From contig JACZZP010000008.1 of the NCBI GenBank assembly GCA_015183035.1, positions 1,426,001 to 1,490,000 on the forward strand: DNA of 64,000 nucleotides, read 5' to 3'. Shown piece after piece: positions 1-13,062 of the stretch. Position 1 is the stretch's first letter, and every line of letters begins with the position of its first letter. Below the pieces are notes generated by a model. That model did not search any database, was not told the DNA's origin, and saw only the letters and a list, made by a program, of their open reading frames with translations. Origin of the DNA: Meloidogyne chitwoodi (lineage: Eukaryota > Nematoda > Chromadorea > Rhabditida > Meloidogynidae). Position numbers and translations under genes: made by a program.

Positions 1-3000
1 TGATGAACAACAGAAGCATATTTTGAACCCATTACAGAAATTGATGGACGAGAATAATTTTGTTTATTACTTTGCATAATACCATTGCAACCAACAAATT
101 CCTCAGGTCTATAAGTGAGTAGTGCTATAAGACGTGTTTCAGGTTGATAAACAAGGCGACTAACGGCTAAAATAAAATAATAATTTTATAAACCTAAAAA
201 TAATGGAGGTAAAATAGGTAGAAGGATTCCCAATATTGAAAGGTGTAACTCAAAATTTTTTCCCGGAATCAACAGGTTTAGAAAAAGGAGCCTAAATCCA
301 TATAGAGCCAAGATTTTAATTTAAAAATTCACATTCGCCTAATGGGACATTTCGTATATGTAGTTTCTGAATGTCATCAATAGTACCAATAAGCAAATTA
401 TCACCATCTGATCTAAAAAATAATAATCAAAATGAGAATTTTAACAAAAGAAACTTACAGGGCTAAACAACCCCTATAATATTCAGAATTAAGTGGACAC
501 ATTTGATTAACAGTGCGAAGATTAACATTTGAAAATGAAAGTTTATTATTGCTAGAGTAAATAACAGTAGGTCTATCAGAACAAACAAAAACATTTACAG
601 CTAATTTTTTTGAAATAAATTTCATTAATGTTGTTGGTTGTGTTCCAAGAGAAAACTTTTTTTGATCAGATAAAAGGCCTAAAAAGTATTTTGTTTTAAA
701 ATTATTTTAATATAAAAATTACCTGTTTCAGGATTAATCCTAAAATGAATAACAGTTCCATCTCCTAATGCAACAAATAAATAATGAAATGATTCCATAG
801 TAATCTGAATGTAAAAGTTAACACACTCTTTTATTGTTTTATTCCAAAATTTTTTATTAAAAAAATAACCAAAAGGAGAGATTTTGGTAAAAATTCATTA
901 CTGAGTTTCTCATCTGTAAGTTTTTGTATTTCTTTTTCTTTTATAGTATATATTGAAACAGAATGTTCTGCCCAAAATCCAATTGCAATTAAATTTGAGT
1001 TAAATGAATTAGCTAAAAGATTAAGTAAAATAAATTTTAATTTTAAAATATTTGCCAAAAAATATCAACTCACAAAGTGGTGAAATATCAACACAAGCAA
1101 TTTCATTAATACACTCAAATTGTTCTAAAAGCATAATTTTATCTAATTTTATAATTAAATAAAATAGTCGATTGCCAGAAACAACAAGAAATTGACCAGA
1201 TTTTGAATTAACCGAAGCTAAAGATACTCGACTTGGTGGAATCCAACGTTTTGTTTTAAAATCAGAATTATCGCCAGAGAGAAGTTGAACAGATTCTGGA
1301 GTAATTTGAAGTATTCGTGTTGAAGAAAGAATATTTCCTGCCCAAAGTGTGGGTCTGGACAATTCAAAATCTAAAAATATTTTTGAATACATAAAACTTT
1401 TCATTTAAATAAACCCTGAATTTGTGTATCTTCCAATTCCTCCTGATCAATTAGAAGAAGATGAGTTACATCGGCAAAAGAAAGAACCAAGTAATTATCC
1501 AAATCAGAATTTATTTGAAGTGTAAAGATTGCCTTAATTCCAGCTAATTCAACTGTAGCCATCTAAAAAATTAAATAATAAAGAAAAAAACTCTTTTTAA
1601 AGACTTCATCAATTCCAATACCGCTTCTAATAACACGTAGTGTGCCATCCTTATATGCACCAGAAGCGCAAACCAACTTAAAAATAAAATAAAAATTAAT
1701 TAAAAAATTTAACAACCTGTTTTTGTCCATCTGCATCAATAAGTACCAGATCACGAATAGGACCCAAATTGGGAAAAGTGTCGATAACTATAACAAATGA
1801 ATTTGAAACAGAATCGATTGGTTCAGTGGAAAGACGAATAAGTTGACTATCTCCAAGACGTGAACCAATAAATGCAACAGAGTTGTCTATACAAATATTT
1901 AGATGAAATATTAAAGAAAAGTTTATAATAAATTATTTATTGCAAAAATATTTTTGAAACCAACCCAAATAAACCAAACATTCAGGAATTGAAATTTCGC
2001 CGAGTAATTCAATCTGAAAATTTATAAAAAATAATTTTTTACAAAAATAAAACCTTTAAATCTCGTATTTCATCAGTATCTGTACCTCTGAGCAATAAAA
2101 GCATAAATAAACGTCCAGACATATCACCAAGAAGAAAGCGTTCACCTGTGCGATCAATTCGACCATAACAATTGAAACGAGCCATGTTAATAAGAGGAGG
2201 CGCGACAGAAACAAAATGACTAGGACTCTATTAAAAAATTTCAACTACATTCAAATGTAGGATTTTGTCAAATTATGCAATTTTTGATTAAATTTAGCGC
2301 CGAAAAATTTTGTAAAATTTTTTTACGCTAACTTTCTGATAGCTAATCGATTCCTGCCCCACTACAACTAAACCGCCATATGGAGAAGGTATTGGAACGA
2401 GAAGAGTGGCTTCTGCTTCAATGTTACCTGAAATTTTTTTAATTATCTAAAGGGCACAATTTATTAAATTAAAAATTCCAACTTTGATGCCATAAAGAAG
2501 CTTTTAATTCATGCCCTTCCAAATCAACCTCGCAAACCTTTAAGTGACGTCCATTTAAATCCTAAAAAATTAAAATTTTAAATATTATCTAGATAATAAT
2601 TAAAAACTCAAAAATAAATACCTGATAGAAATATGCAACTGTTGGATACTCTGGAATTTAAAAGTAATTAATTTTAAATAAAACAAACAATTAAACCAGT
2701 ATTTTCTAAAAACGCAACATCCGTAACATTGTAATCTTCAAAACGAACATTAAAATTTTTTAAATCTTTGCCTTCCTTCCATTGTATTAATTTTAAATTC
2801 CCTTCGTATAAGCGCAAACCAATTAACTAAAATTATAATTCTAGTAAAACTTATATAAAAATAAAAGTTTTATTAAAGATACTTATATAAAAATAATAAT
2901 CTCATAAATTTTAAAACTTTACTCCGCTTTCATGCACACAAGAAATGATTCCAGTTTCAGCAGGCCTCCCAACTTTATCTGCAACATGCCCATATGCTCT

Positions 3001-3455
3001 TGTTCTAGGCGTTCCATCCGACTCAAAACCAAGAATTGCAAGATGATATTTAGCAGTTAAAACAAGTAAACAATCCAACCTCTTGATAAAAAAAGTAATA
3101 AAAAAATATTTATTTACACAAAATTACCTCACCAGGAAGACGATATAAATTCATAGAAGCAATCCGACCAAAAATTGGTATTTCCTTGTGAGGCTTAAGA
3201 CCCTCAGAAGTAACTAACAAATGCTCTATTCTGTTAACGCGAGCCTAAATATTGTGAATTTATGCCAAACATTAGAACATACCAACATAATATCAAGCTC
3301 ACTTGGGTTTCGAAAATTGCCAACAACCGCAAATTGAACTAAATATAAAAAATATATAAAAAGAAACAGAAAAAAATTTTAGAATGAAAAATATATAACT
3401 TACCCACTGTTGGTTTTTGTAAAGAGACAACATAACTACAGCCATCCTTATCCAT
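1..3455 (-). CDS. ddb-1: DNA damage-binding protein 1 (DDB1), 3' part outside the window
   Basis: DDB1 is the beta-propeller adaptor of CUL4 ubiquitin ligases; it acts in the nucleus in DNA repair, replication licensing and protein turnover. The start at 3453-3455 gives [17 protein letters not shown], matching the family N-terminus (xYVVTAQKPT). Further exons give [20 protein letters not shown] (around 1600-1690), a hallmark DDB1 stretch, then a segment with [20 protein letters not shown] and MCPLNS (around 480-600). About ten or more short exons are read from 3455 down to base 1, reaching roughly residue 780 of the usual about 1,140; the C-terminal propeller is beyond the window. A TTTTATTTTAAG acceptor lies about 22 bases before the ATG, consistent with trans-splicing. 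It lies 407 bp downstream of imb-3 on the same strand. No frame break was noticed. The identification is firm; exon ends are approximate. Confidence 0.92.
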
Positions 3456-3862
3456 TTAAATGATTTAATAAATTCTTAAAATAAAAGTTAATTATATGTG
3501 TTTCTTATTAATCTAGTTTAAAAGAAATTTGATTGGAATGTTTTTACGAATAATTGTACATGAAATTCTAAAGATTTAAAATTTTATAAAGCAAAATATT
3601 CTTTTGATCTTTTTAACTTAAAAGATATTATTGTATCAATAATATCAAAAATTTCGTTGGTTAATATACCTCCAGATGATTAATAAAAAATATATTGTTA
3701 CTATTTTTATAATTTAAACATTAAATTGGTTGTACTTAAAAATGACAATCCATTAACAAAATGGTGGAATCTGTTAAAATTTAAATTGTTTCCGTGTTTT
3801 GAATCAATAACAGTATGCATTTTCCCGTTTGAATCCGTCATTAATATTTCTCTTTCTCAAAT
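3456..3862. other. Intergenic gap between imb-3 and ddb-1
   Basis: About 400 bases of AT-rich sequence between two same-strand genes. Apart from the acceptor-like site just before the ddb-1 start, I see no gene or repeat. The spacing is compatible with either an operon or an independent promoter. Confidence 0.5.
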
Positions 3863-6800
3863 TTAGGTCAAAATTTGTTGAAGCACCGCGTTCTGATGAC
3901 TATTAAGATGAAGCGAGCCAATAATCTGATTGAAAAGTTGCTCGTTCATTCGAATATGCTTCATAATTGCCTTCTAAAAGGTAGAAAATAAAATAGTAAA
4001 AGTTTAGATGATTCTGAAAAAACCTACCATTCGTGTTTTTGTGGTTTCCAACAATTCTGATGCCTCTCCATCAAAGGCGCCATGAGAAAAAGTATGAAGA
4101 ATTATCTAAAACATAAGTTTACATATATATAAAATCGCTACAATAATCAAGATATACTTGGAAAATTCGCGACGGATCGTTTTGAAGTGCTGGATGTTGT
4201 GTCTCAACTAAATCACAAAAGTAGTCATATACATACGGAACTTCTTCATGGTCATTCCAAACGGGTAACCAACTAATGAATCGAGGCACAAATTCATGTA
4301 CATTCAATCCAGTTGAATTGTATTTTAAAATTTTAGCAATAGCACTGATCGAATTTTCCATTGCGGCTGAATTTTCTGAAAACATTATATTTGAAATGAA
4401 TCAAAAGTAATTAAAATACCCTCTGTATTACGAGCATCAGATCTCTCAATTGATACAATTAATGGTTGTATAAGTTGAGCACAATGCTTTTCATATGCCT
4501 AATAACTTTTTAGAGATATATGTCAACTATAAAAACCTGGCCTCCTTTCAATGCCATCATTCCACATCCGTAAGCAGCAGCTTGCCTTACCTTAAATAAA
4601 TTTTTAACAAGTTTATTAATATAATATAAAAACTTCAGAATGTTTATCACTTAGTGCATCAACTAGCGGCTGCAAAAAAAGATTCTGATATTGTAAACTC
4701 GCCTAAAAATTCAATTTTTTAAGTTTCCTTGTTGAAAAAAAATTAATACCTGACCACCATATTCGATTAAATCATCAAACATACAAATTGCCCATTGCCT
4801 ATCTTGGTAAGGCCTTCGAAGATCCAAAAGAGATGCAAATTGAATTGAAACTTTATCAAAAAATGGAATATTTGTTTCTCGCTTTGTCTTAAAATAATAA
4901 AAATAAGAGGGCAGAGAAAAAACAAACCATAAATAAATAATGATTAATGTCCGAAATGCGAGCCCTAAAAGTTGTTTAAAAATTTTTTTAATTTAATATT
5001 TTTTATAATTTTTTAAAATATTTGTATTATGTGATATTTATTGTTAGTAAACTGACAAAATATTTGATTCTGATTCAGCAATCTCGTTTGATGTTTCCTG
5101 ATCCTCATCATCATCAATATCATCGTTTTTGCGCTAAAATAATTAAATTATTTAACTATAAAAAATCTCTTTATAAAAAATGACTTCTTTTTCTCTTTCT
5201 ATTCGCTTCACTTCTAGATCCTGTAACCGGAAAAGTACAATTTCATAGATTTGCTCGACATCTTGAGCAGTGATGAGAGCAGTTTCACCAAAATGTTCAA
5301 TACATTCGGCAATACCATTTAGTATTTCGCAAATAACTTCATTTTCATTTTCCTTTTTAATAGCATCTCTGAAATTTGATTTTTTTTAATGTTATTATTT
5401 TCTAATCCTAACTTGTACGCATTAAAAACAGTTTCCCATGAACGTAGTAAATAGGCTTCACCAAATACTTTTGAACTGAGCAACAAGTATGGAAGGCATT
5501 CTGCTGCAGCTATAAAAGTATTTATCAATATTAATAATCGTAGATATAGGATAAGAAGTTAGTTAATTATAAAATATGTTTTCAAAAAACCTTGTCTTAC
5601 GCCTTCATGAAAAAGAAATCTGAGCAATTGTATCATCATTATCATAACACGATCAGCGTAAGGTGCAAAGCTTTCTTTTAGCTCGCGTGCAAAACAAACA
5701 ATCATTTCGCAAGCAGTAACTAAAAATAAAATAGTTATAACTTTTATAGAATTTGTGATTTTTCGATTTTAGGTATTTTGACTAGTTTTTTGCTTAAATT
5801 TATTTTTACTTTGTGTGATAAAGTGTTGGGTAACCCCACCTGTATAATCATTTTTGTAATATTTTTTGTTAATTAAAAAAAGTTCAACTTTGTCATTAGA
5901 CTAAAGTAATGACAATAAGCATTTTTTAAACCTTTATCCTCTAATCCTGCTGTTCGAATACCCAATGAACGGTTGGCGCCTGTAAAAATTTAAACATTCA
6001 GATGAAATATCCATAAAAATTACTTTACCAATAGGAAGATAGTTCCATTCTTCATTATCCTCTTCATCTCCTTCTCCATCTACAATTGTAACTTCAGGTT
6101 TAAAATCGGCAGCCAAAAGAACGCACGGCATAATCAAGTCCAAATATTTAGCGAAACTAAAATATAAATTATTTTACAAAGTTTTGGTTCAAAAATCATA
6201 ACATTATTACCCTGTGCCGAGAACCTTGCAAATTCTTGCCCATGCACTGATAAAGTAACTACATAAAATAAAATAATTAAATTGACCACTAATTTTTAAA
6301 TACCTAATTTGAGGGTCATCGTTAGCCCCAAAATTAACACCAGATGTGAGAAGAAATTGCCTAAATATTATTCAATATTTTCTTAAAAATAATAAACATT
6401 ATTTGATCAGCATCGGCCCCAAAAATATCTACACCAACGGCCAATCCAATAAGAGAAATGCATTCAATAGTTCTACCGCGTAACATTTTACAATTATCGC
6501 CTTTTGAATTTTCAAAAACTATAGATTTAAAATAAATTAAAGCTTAAATACGAATAATAACTATATTTAAGAGGAGGCATTAGCTCATTGTAAAATGAAG
6601 CAAAATGATCTAAAAATTAACAACTACAAAATATTATTCATTATAACCTACCTTGTGCTGCATCAGCAATTGAGGCTATTGTTGTGATTATCTTAACAAC
6701 TATTTTAAAACAAGAATATTTGATTAATGGCATACCTGTTCTAAAACTAATTTTTTGCCAGTTGTTAACATTTGTTGAAGTGTTTGAGAGAGAACAGTCT

Positions 6801-8959
6801 GAATTTTCACCATCAACTAAAAAATATGATTTAAATTTTATAGATAACAATATTAACAAACTGATTGAAGATAAATGTTAATTATCGACTTGGGGCATTC
6901 TTCACAAAAGTTAACCATTGCTGCAGCCGCATGCGCAGCAACTCGTGGAGTGTTTAAATCAGACATTAAGGTTAATAGGGCCTAAATTAAAAAAATTACT
7001 GATTTATTAATTTAAATAAAATTCTAAATTAACTTACAGGTACAATTTTCTCATGGCATTTTTTCTGAATGGTCGGTTCAAAATCTGAGCACATTTGGCC
7101 TATTGCATTGCATGCAGCATAACGAACACGAGGATGAGGGTCATTCATTTTAGCAATAAGCATTTGATTTATAATATCATGGATAAGTGGCTCCATTTGC
7201 TTCTTGCAACCCTAATTGGCGACATATTTTTCTATAAATTATTAATTATTACTTCACCGATTGTCGACAAAGCACAAAGACCAGCATGACGATATTTCCA
7301 ATTCTCTGTTAAAATTATTTAAAAAAAGAAATAAATAACAAAACCATTTCCAAGCAGCTCATTAATACATTGTAGTGCATGAGTCATAACAGCTTTTCCA
7401 CCAAGAGAACAAGAAATACGGTCAAGAGAAGTTTCACCAATACCAGCAGTTCTAAAAGTAAATAAAAAAAGATATTTTAATTAGTTTACTAACTCCTCAT
7501 CCATGTCATCAGAGGCGTCATCAATTTCCATCCATTCATTTAAATCGTCATCAAGTTCTAAAATAAGAAAAAATCATATTAAAAGTCCATTTGAATATTT
7601 TGATAAAACAAACCAGTCATCAAGTGAAGACATTGTTGAACTGAAAGAAATATAAATTTACAATATAATTTAATGGGATTACTGAGTGCTGGGAGATATG
7701 TTGCTCCTTTTTTCTTCATATAGACGCTACTTTCACACATAGAAACCATTACTTCCAAACTGCCTAAAATTGAAGAGTATTTATAATAAAAATATGTTTA
7801 CTATGTCTATAGGATTCATCCTTTTCTTGGTTAGCAACAATACTTGAACAAAGTGCAAAAATGCTTGCAAAATGTGGAATCAAAATTTTAGGCAAAGAAG
7901 CGGCCAAATCACCAAGGCATTGAAGTGGAACATCTAAGAATATAAAATTATGTTAAAACTTATAAAAATTAAAAAATACCATCATCATCTTCGGTTTCAA
8001 CAACGTGTTGGCAAACTTTGACAACAGCTGGAATAAGATCTGATAGAGCTTTGACTACATTCATATCTCCATCGTTGTCACAAACAAAGGCAACATAAGC
8101 CCGAACAGCAGCTGTTCTGACAGCGCTGTTAGCACCAAATAAAAGAGAGGTATGAAACATTTTCTAAATTTTTAAGTTAACTTTTAAAAAACTAATTTAA
8201 TAACCTTTATATCATTAATGTATTTTATAGAATCAGAGCCAAAAATATTTGGAACATTTCTAAAAATAAAAAATAAAAGAAAAAATAAGAAACAAATACT
8301 CAATCAAAGACATGCCAGTTTCACGGAAAGATGGATCTTCAGAAGTGGCACATAATTCAAGAAACTGCATTACACCTGTCCATTGTTGTTTTCCAGTATC
8401 TTCATCTGAAAAAAAAGTAAAATCAAGACATTATGTAACAACAAGAAATAAAGTACCAATTGTATTTCTTGCCAATTCAGCCAAAATATCAGTCAGTCGC
8501 TTCTTTAAAATAGGCTGTTGCTCTGCACTAAGACAACGAATAAATTCAGAGTGAAAATGATCCTTTTGAATTTGAGAGTCACGAAAAAATTCCTCGTAAG
8601 AGGAAGCAACAAGTCGACGAAGAAGTACTAGAGCCATCGATCGAGACTAAATATTGAATTTTATTTGAAAAATAAAAATCTCTAAATTTAATTTACATCA
8701 AGATCGTAATTCACATTTGAATAGTGTCCAAAGAGAAGTGGGCCTTTATCCTTGAGTAAAATCTTCTCGTATTCCTTTTCAGCGACCTCTGAAAATAATT
8801 AAAAGGATGAAAGGTTCTATTGAACTGAGCCAATAACATATAAAGATGGGACCATCCAAAAAACTCCAGTCAATAAAAAACAAACAAACCTCTTATTTCA
8901 CTTTCAGAACTCATCATTCCAATCAATAATTGAGCAAAATCTACGGTTCCAGCAGACAT
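3863..8959 (-). CDS. imb-3: Importin-5 / karyopherin beta-3 (IMB-3)
   Basis: A HEAT-repeat nuclear import receptor for ribosomal proteins, histones and other cargoes; it binds Ran-GTP and nucleoporins. The start at 8957-8959 gives MSAGTVDFAQLLIGMM, followed by EVAEKEYEKI, MALVLLRRLVASSYEEFFRD and LTDILAELARNTIG (the importin-5 N-terminal HEAT repeats). Then come AVRAYVAFVCDNDGD, an acidic loop with DLDDDLNEWMEIDDASDDMD, the stretch around TIASIADAAQ, and near the C-terminus NSISAIAKILKYNSTGLNVH and FISWLPVWNDHEEVPYVYDYF, all in the order of human IPO5. The last exon ends LNSHQNAVLQQILT with the stop at 3863-3865. Around 20 exons with mostly 40-60 bp introns. A TTTTAG acceptor lies about 25 bases upstream of the ATG. 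No broken repeat was seen. Highly confident in identity; exon ends approximate. Confidence 0.94.
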
Positions 8960-9515
8960 TTAGTTGTGGTTAATACAAATTCCTAAAAGTAATCAAAATT
9001 GAGAAAATTTTATGATATATTTTCGAACTGACGATTAATTAAAAAACAGTAAGAGATATCTACATATTTCATTTATCAGATTAGTAAAAAATTTCTAGAT
9101 TACAAATACGAAATAATTTTTAATGTATAGGAATGTAAAATGTGTAATTAAATGCCAAATACTATGACTAGAATACATAAATTGAATTATGAAAAATTAA
9201 AGCATTTATAGGAATGATTTAGAGATAAAAAAGTAAATCCAGAAAATACTGTTTCAAGCGTAAAAAAATATTTTTCGTTCATTAAAAAACATGAGAAAGG
9301 TTTGACCGGAAAAATATTTTTAGAGTTAACTTTAAAAACCTAATGGAATGTTAAATTTCGGCAAGCAAATTACAAAAAAAATAAAAAAACACCGAATTAA
9401 AAAAAGGAATGAATTAGGAAAAGGAAAATTAAAGTAAAGTGCTGTCAAAATTAAAGCGCCAATTTGAGAAAACAGAAAATATCAGAGGAAAAAACCATTC
9501 AAACACATAATCAAC
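8960..9515. other. Intergenic gap between ric-4 and imb-3
   Basis: About 550 bases, AT-rich. It holds the likely trans-splice acceptor of imb-3 near 8984 and the 3' UTR of the SNAP-25 gene. I see no other gene or repeat. Confidence 0.5.
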
Positions 9516-10530
9516 TCATTTTGTTATGAGTTTTGAAGTACGCTTATTGGCGGAATCAACACGACTTTCGTTGGACATAGCCTAAAATTTATTTAAATAA
9601 ATTTTATTAATAAAAAGACCTTTTCTTGGATTCGAGACAATTGCCGATTTTGATTAGAAACTTCTGTGGACATATCTATGAAAATAAATAAATTAAGACA
9701 AAAATAAATTAGATTACCAATTGCCATATTACGTAAATTGCCGACCATAGTAGACACTTGTTGAATATTTTCATCCATTTCATCCTCACGTGCATCATTC
9801 GTAATTCTAAATAAAAGATTTTTAAACTTATAATTTAAGAAAAAGTAAATAATTTAAAAAAGATGCGTAAACATTTTTAGAGAAGTAATGAGAAGTTAAA
9901 ACATCTGAACCACAAAATTAATCAGAATTTAAATAACCTAGTGATGTATCCTCCTTGCGGTCCCATTCCTGCATCTCCAACTGTTATACGAGGTTGATCG
10001 CTAATTACACCACCGTCATCGTCTTTTTTCCAGGTTTTTGCGTATTCAGAATTCTTTTCGAAATCATTCCCTCTAAAAATAGAAAAAATTACTAAAAAAA
10101 TAAATATAAAACATACTTAAGACAAGGAAGAACACAAAGACCACAACATTTTTCCATTCCTTTTAAATGTTCTTCAGCCTCTTTCATGTCCTGATTTATT
10201 GTATCCAGATTTTGTTCAACACGCTCCAATTGTTCTAACAAAAATTAAAGAAATAAAAAGAAAAAACCTCCTTGATCATCCAACATAACAAGCGTTTTAA
10301 TGCCTGCTTCTTTGCTCTAAATAAAAAATTTTTAATAACAAATAAACTCCGTCCCACCTCTTCGCAATATGACAACATTCGTCGGGTACTTTCCAATGAC
10401 TAGAACAGATTAAAATATATTTAGAAAATAATTAATTTTAAAAGATTACCTCATCAACATTATTGTTTATCCGTAAATTGATATCATCCAAAGATTCGGG
10501 AATTTCCGCGGCACCGCCTTTCTTTGACAT
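9516..10530 (-). CDS. ric-4: SNAP-25 Qbc-SNARE (RIC-4)
   Basis: SNAP-25 supplies two of the four helices of the neuronal exocytic SNARE complex with syntaxin and synaptobrevin, on the inner face of the plasma membrane. The start at 10528-10530 gives [20 protein letters not shown]; the next exons read [31 protein letters not shown] and [20 protein letters not shown] (first SNARE helix). Then comes the palmitoylation loop CCGLCVLPC with four cysteines, then [19 protein letters not shown]...[20 protein letters not shown] (second SNARE helix), ending [16 protein letters not shown] at the stop 9516-9518. Total about 205 residues, the normal size. Seven or so exons. All zero-layer glutamine positions looked present. 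The first about 25 residues are unlike vertebrate SNAP-25, as expected for nematodes. Confidence 0.95.
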
Positions 10531-10799
10531 TATGAATAGAATAAAGAATCAAAACGGTGCCAAATATGAACTTAAAAAACCTAAAATTAAAAATAAATTG
10601 TAGTATTTAGATTTTAACCAAAATATAGATAAAGGAAATAAGTAATTCGTCATAAAAATAAAATAGAGTCCCACCAATGTTGGTGACATTTGTTAAAAAG
10701 ATAATTATATTTGGCACTTGAACCCAGTTGAGTCTATGATAGAATAGATATTGGAACACAGCACTTTCAGTCAGTTGACGCACGCGTCAAAACTAGCTA

Positions 10800-10909
10800 C
10801 CGTATTTACTCGATTAATTATTACCCTGGGTAATTATTGTTTCAACCTGTCGCTAGAGGGGGTAATTAATCGAGGTGGGGCAAATTTGAAGGAGGGCAAT
10901 TATTATTTC
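10800..10909. repeat. Partial copy of a small TA-flanked MITE
   Basis: Begins CCGTATTTACTCGATTAATT directly after a TA, then a shared core (TTATTGTTTCAACCTGTCGC) also found at 62161-62180. The matching right terminal repeat is not intact here, so this looks like a truncated or decayed copy; the right end given is where similarity fades by eye. Confidence 0.55.
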
Positions 10910-11039
10910 AACACATTTTTTGATTTAACTAAATAAAGATTTGCATTTTGAAGTAGACAATTTTGTTTGTTTAAAGCCACTTTAAAGCATAAGTTTTTTA
11001 ACTATTCTTTAATTTTTGTTATTTCTTTTAATTGATTTT

Positions 11040-11480
11040 AGAAGATTTCCGGTTCGGAAATTAACGCTCAACCCGGAAAAACCCTGTTTTAACTACTTTT
11101 CTCTGCAGAGAGTGATTTATTTTAACTTTTCATATAAACAATATCCCTTCCAAAACCTCTTTTGTTTTGACCATTTTGTGAAAAAATGGATATACCAGCG
11201 GCATACGGATATAGAATTTTTAGACACGGATATGGATATAGACCATGCGGATATATCCGGATACGAATACTGAAATTCAAATAAGTGCACCACTGGTTTA
11301 TAAAGTTTAATCTTAATTTTTATGGAAAATGGAAAATTCATAATTTATAAAAAAAATTTTGTTCTTGAAATGGTTTGGAGCCGATTCCGGAAATGGAACT
11401 ATGAAAATTAAAAATGTAGTTCCGGAACTGAAACTGAAAAAAATTCAAAAACAAATTCCGGAACTGGAACCTGTTCCAGT
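11040..11480. repeat. Degenerate CGGATAT / CCGGAAC repeats
   Basis: Two clusters: several CGGATAT or GGATATAG units near 11200-11265, and TTCCGGAACTG-type units near 11385-11480 including GGAACCTGTTCC, a perfect 12 bp palindrome. They are locally much less AT-rich than the flanks. This may be decayed satellite or transposon sequence; I cannot name the family. Confidence 0.35.
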
Positions 11481-13062
11481 GGAAATTTTGGAACTTTCCC
11501 TCACTAATTGCCAGCAATCACAAATTAATGATGAATTTGATAACGAGGGTGCTATGGTTAGATCTCAATGGTATTGAATTAATATCCTTCTTTGCCCCTT
11601 TTGTACTTATCACACGCTGACCATTTTTCTTTTATTTACAATGCTTCTCACCGTTTCCTAACTTACCAGATTTTTAGCTAACGTACACACATTTTTCCTT
11701 TGATTGATTCAAATTATTGCCACCTTTCATACCTACTGTAACTAATTTGTATATTTTTAAGATTTGGCACATTATTATAAATTTATTATTATAAATTATA
11801 TTAAAAATATGCAAATTATTTAATCACAAAGATCAAACGTATTTTGCGTCATTTTACCAATTTTTTAATTAAAATTTAAACACAAGTTTCATTCAAACTG
11901 GTTTACATTTTACTGTTTTTTCTATTAAATAGGTATAAAGTGTTTGTTGACTAATTTAGAAAATATTAAGCTCTTTTGAATAAAATTGAAAAAAAAAATT
12001 GTATATGAAAATTAAAAATTCGCGCATCTATTAACAACAAACAGTCGCCAATATTGGTCAGTAGAAACAACATTTATTTTTCTCTTTTTTTATTTTCTTC
12101 TCCGTAAATGGACAAAATATACAGACATTGGGCAATGATATTTTTTTATCTTTTTAAAAATAAACCTGTTTTCTTCTTATCCCTTCATTCGCCTTTAAAA
12201 TTGTATCCATCCAATCCAATCGAAAATGAATTTGAAAGTTTTATAAAATAATTTATTTTTTTTAATAAAAGCAAAAATTTACAATTATTTTCTTATAAAA
12301 TTAATTTAAAAAATTTATTTTTTTAATGATAAAAATTAGAGTTAAAAAAATACTTTTTTATTTCCCTTTTGGTTGACAATAAGTTAACTAAAATGGATAA
12401 TTCTTATTAAAAAAAACTTTTTTTTTTTGTTTTTTTATTCTTAATAATCACCTTTTTTAATTTTTTCGTTATTTTTTAAATTTATTCCTAAAATAATTTT
12501 GTTAATTAAATATATTATTTGTATTTCTTTTTGTTCATTTCAGTATCCGGCATTTCCTTTTCTTTTGCCGTTTATACATTTATAGACTTCAATGGGAACT
12601 GAAAAAGCTGCTTGCTGCAATTTCTTTCATTTTTAATAAAAAAAAGTAGATTTGTGGTTGGAAAGAAAATTTTACTGAATGACTTTGCGCACTAGTCTCT
12701 ATTCATGAGAGATTTTTATTAAAACGCCGATGATTATGTTCCATTTTCTATCCTTTAATTTTTTATAAATATAAAACAAGCTATTGTTGTTACTTTTTAA
12801 AGGCGGAAATTTTATTGGATATTTTAATTATTTATTGATTTATTTATTTATTTTTCCTTTTAAATTATCCATTTTATATTTTATTTATTTTTAAAAATCA
12901 TTTATTGCTAAAAAATTTCGGATAGTTTTATGGAAGACACAATTAGAAAATAATTGCCTTTCTTTTAAGATAAAAAATTAAAAAAAACATTACTGAATTT
13001 TTTATTATTTATTTTTATAATTATGTTTTAATTTTCAAATATTCTTTTTATTTATTTATTAG

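Larger units (their letters stand above)
10531..13062. other. Repeat-bearing intergenic region
   Basis: About 2.5 kb between the SNAP-25 gene and the next plus-strand gene. It contains a partial copy of a TA-flanked MITE (10800-10909) and degenerate CGGATAT- and TTCCGGAACTGGAA-type repeats (about 11040-11480); the rest is plain AT-rich sequence. Open frames here are short and have no recognisable domains. It probably includes the promoters of both flanking, divergently oriented genes. Confidence 0.5.
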
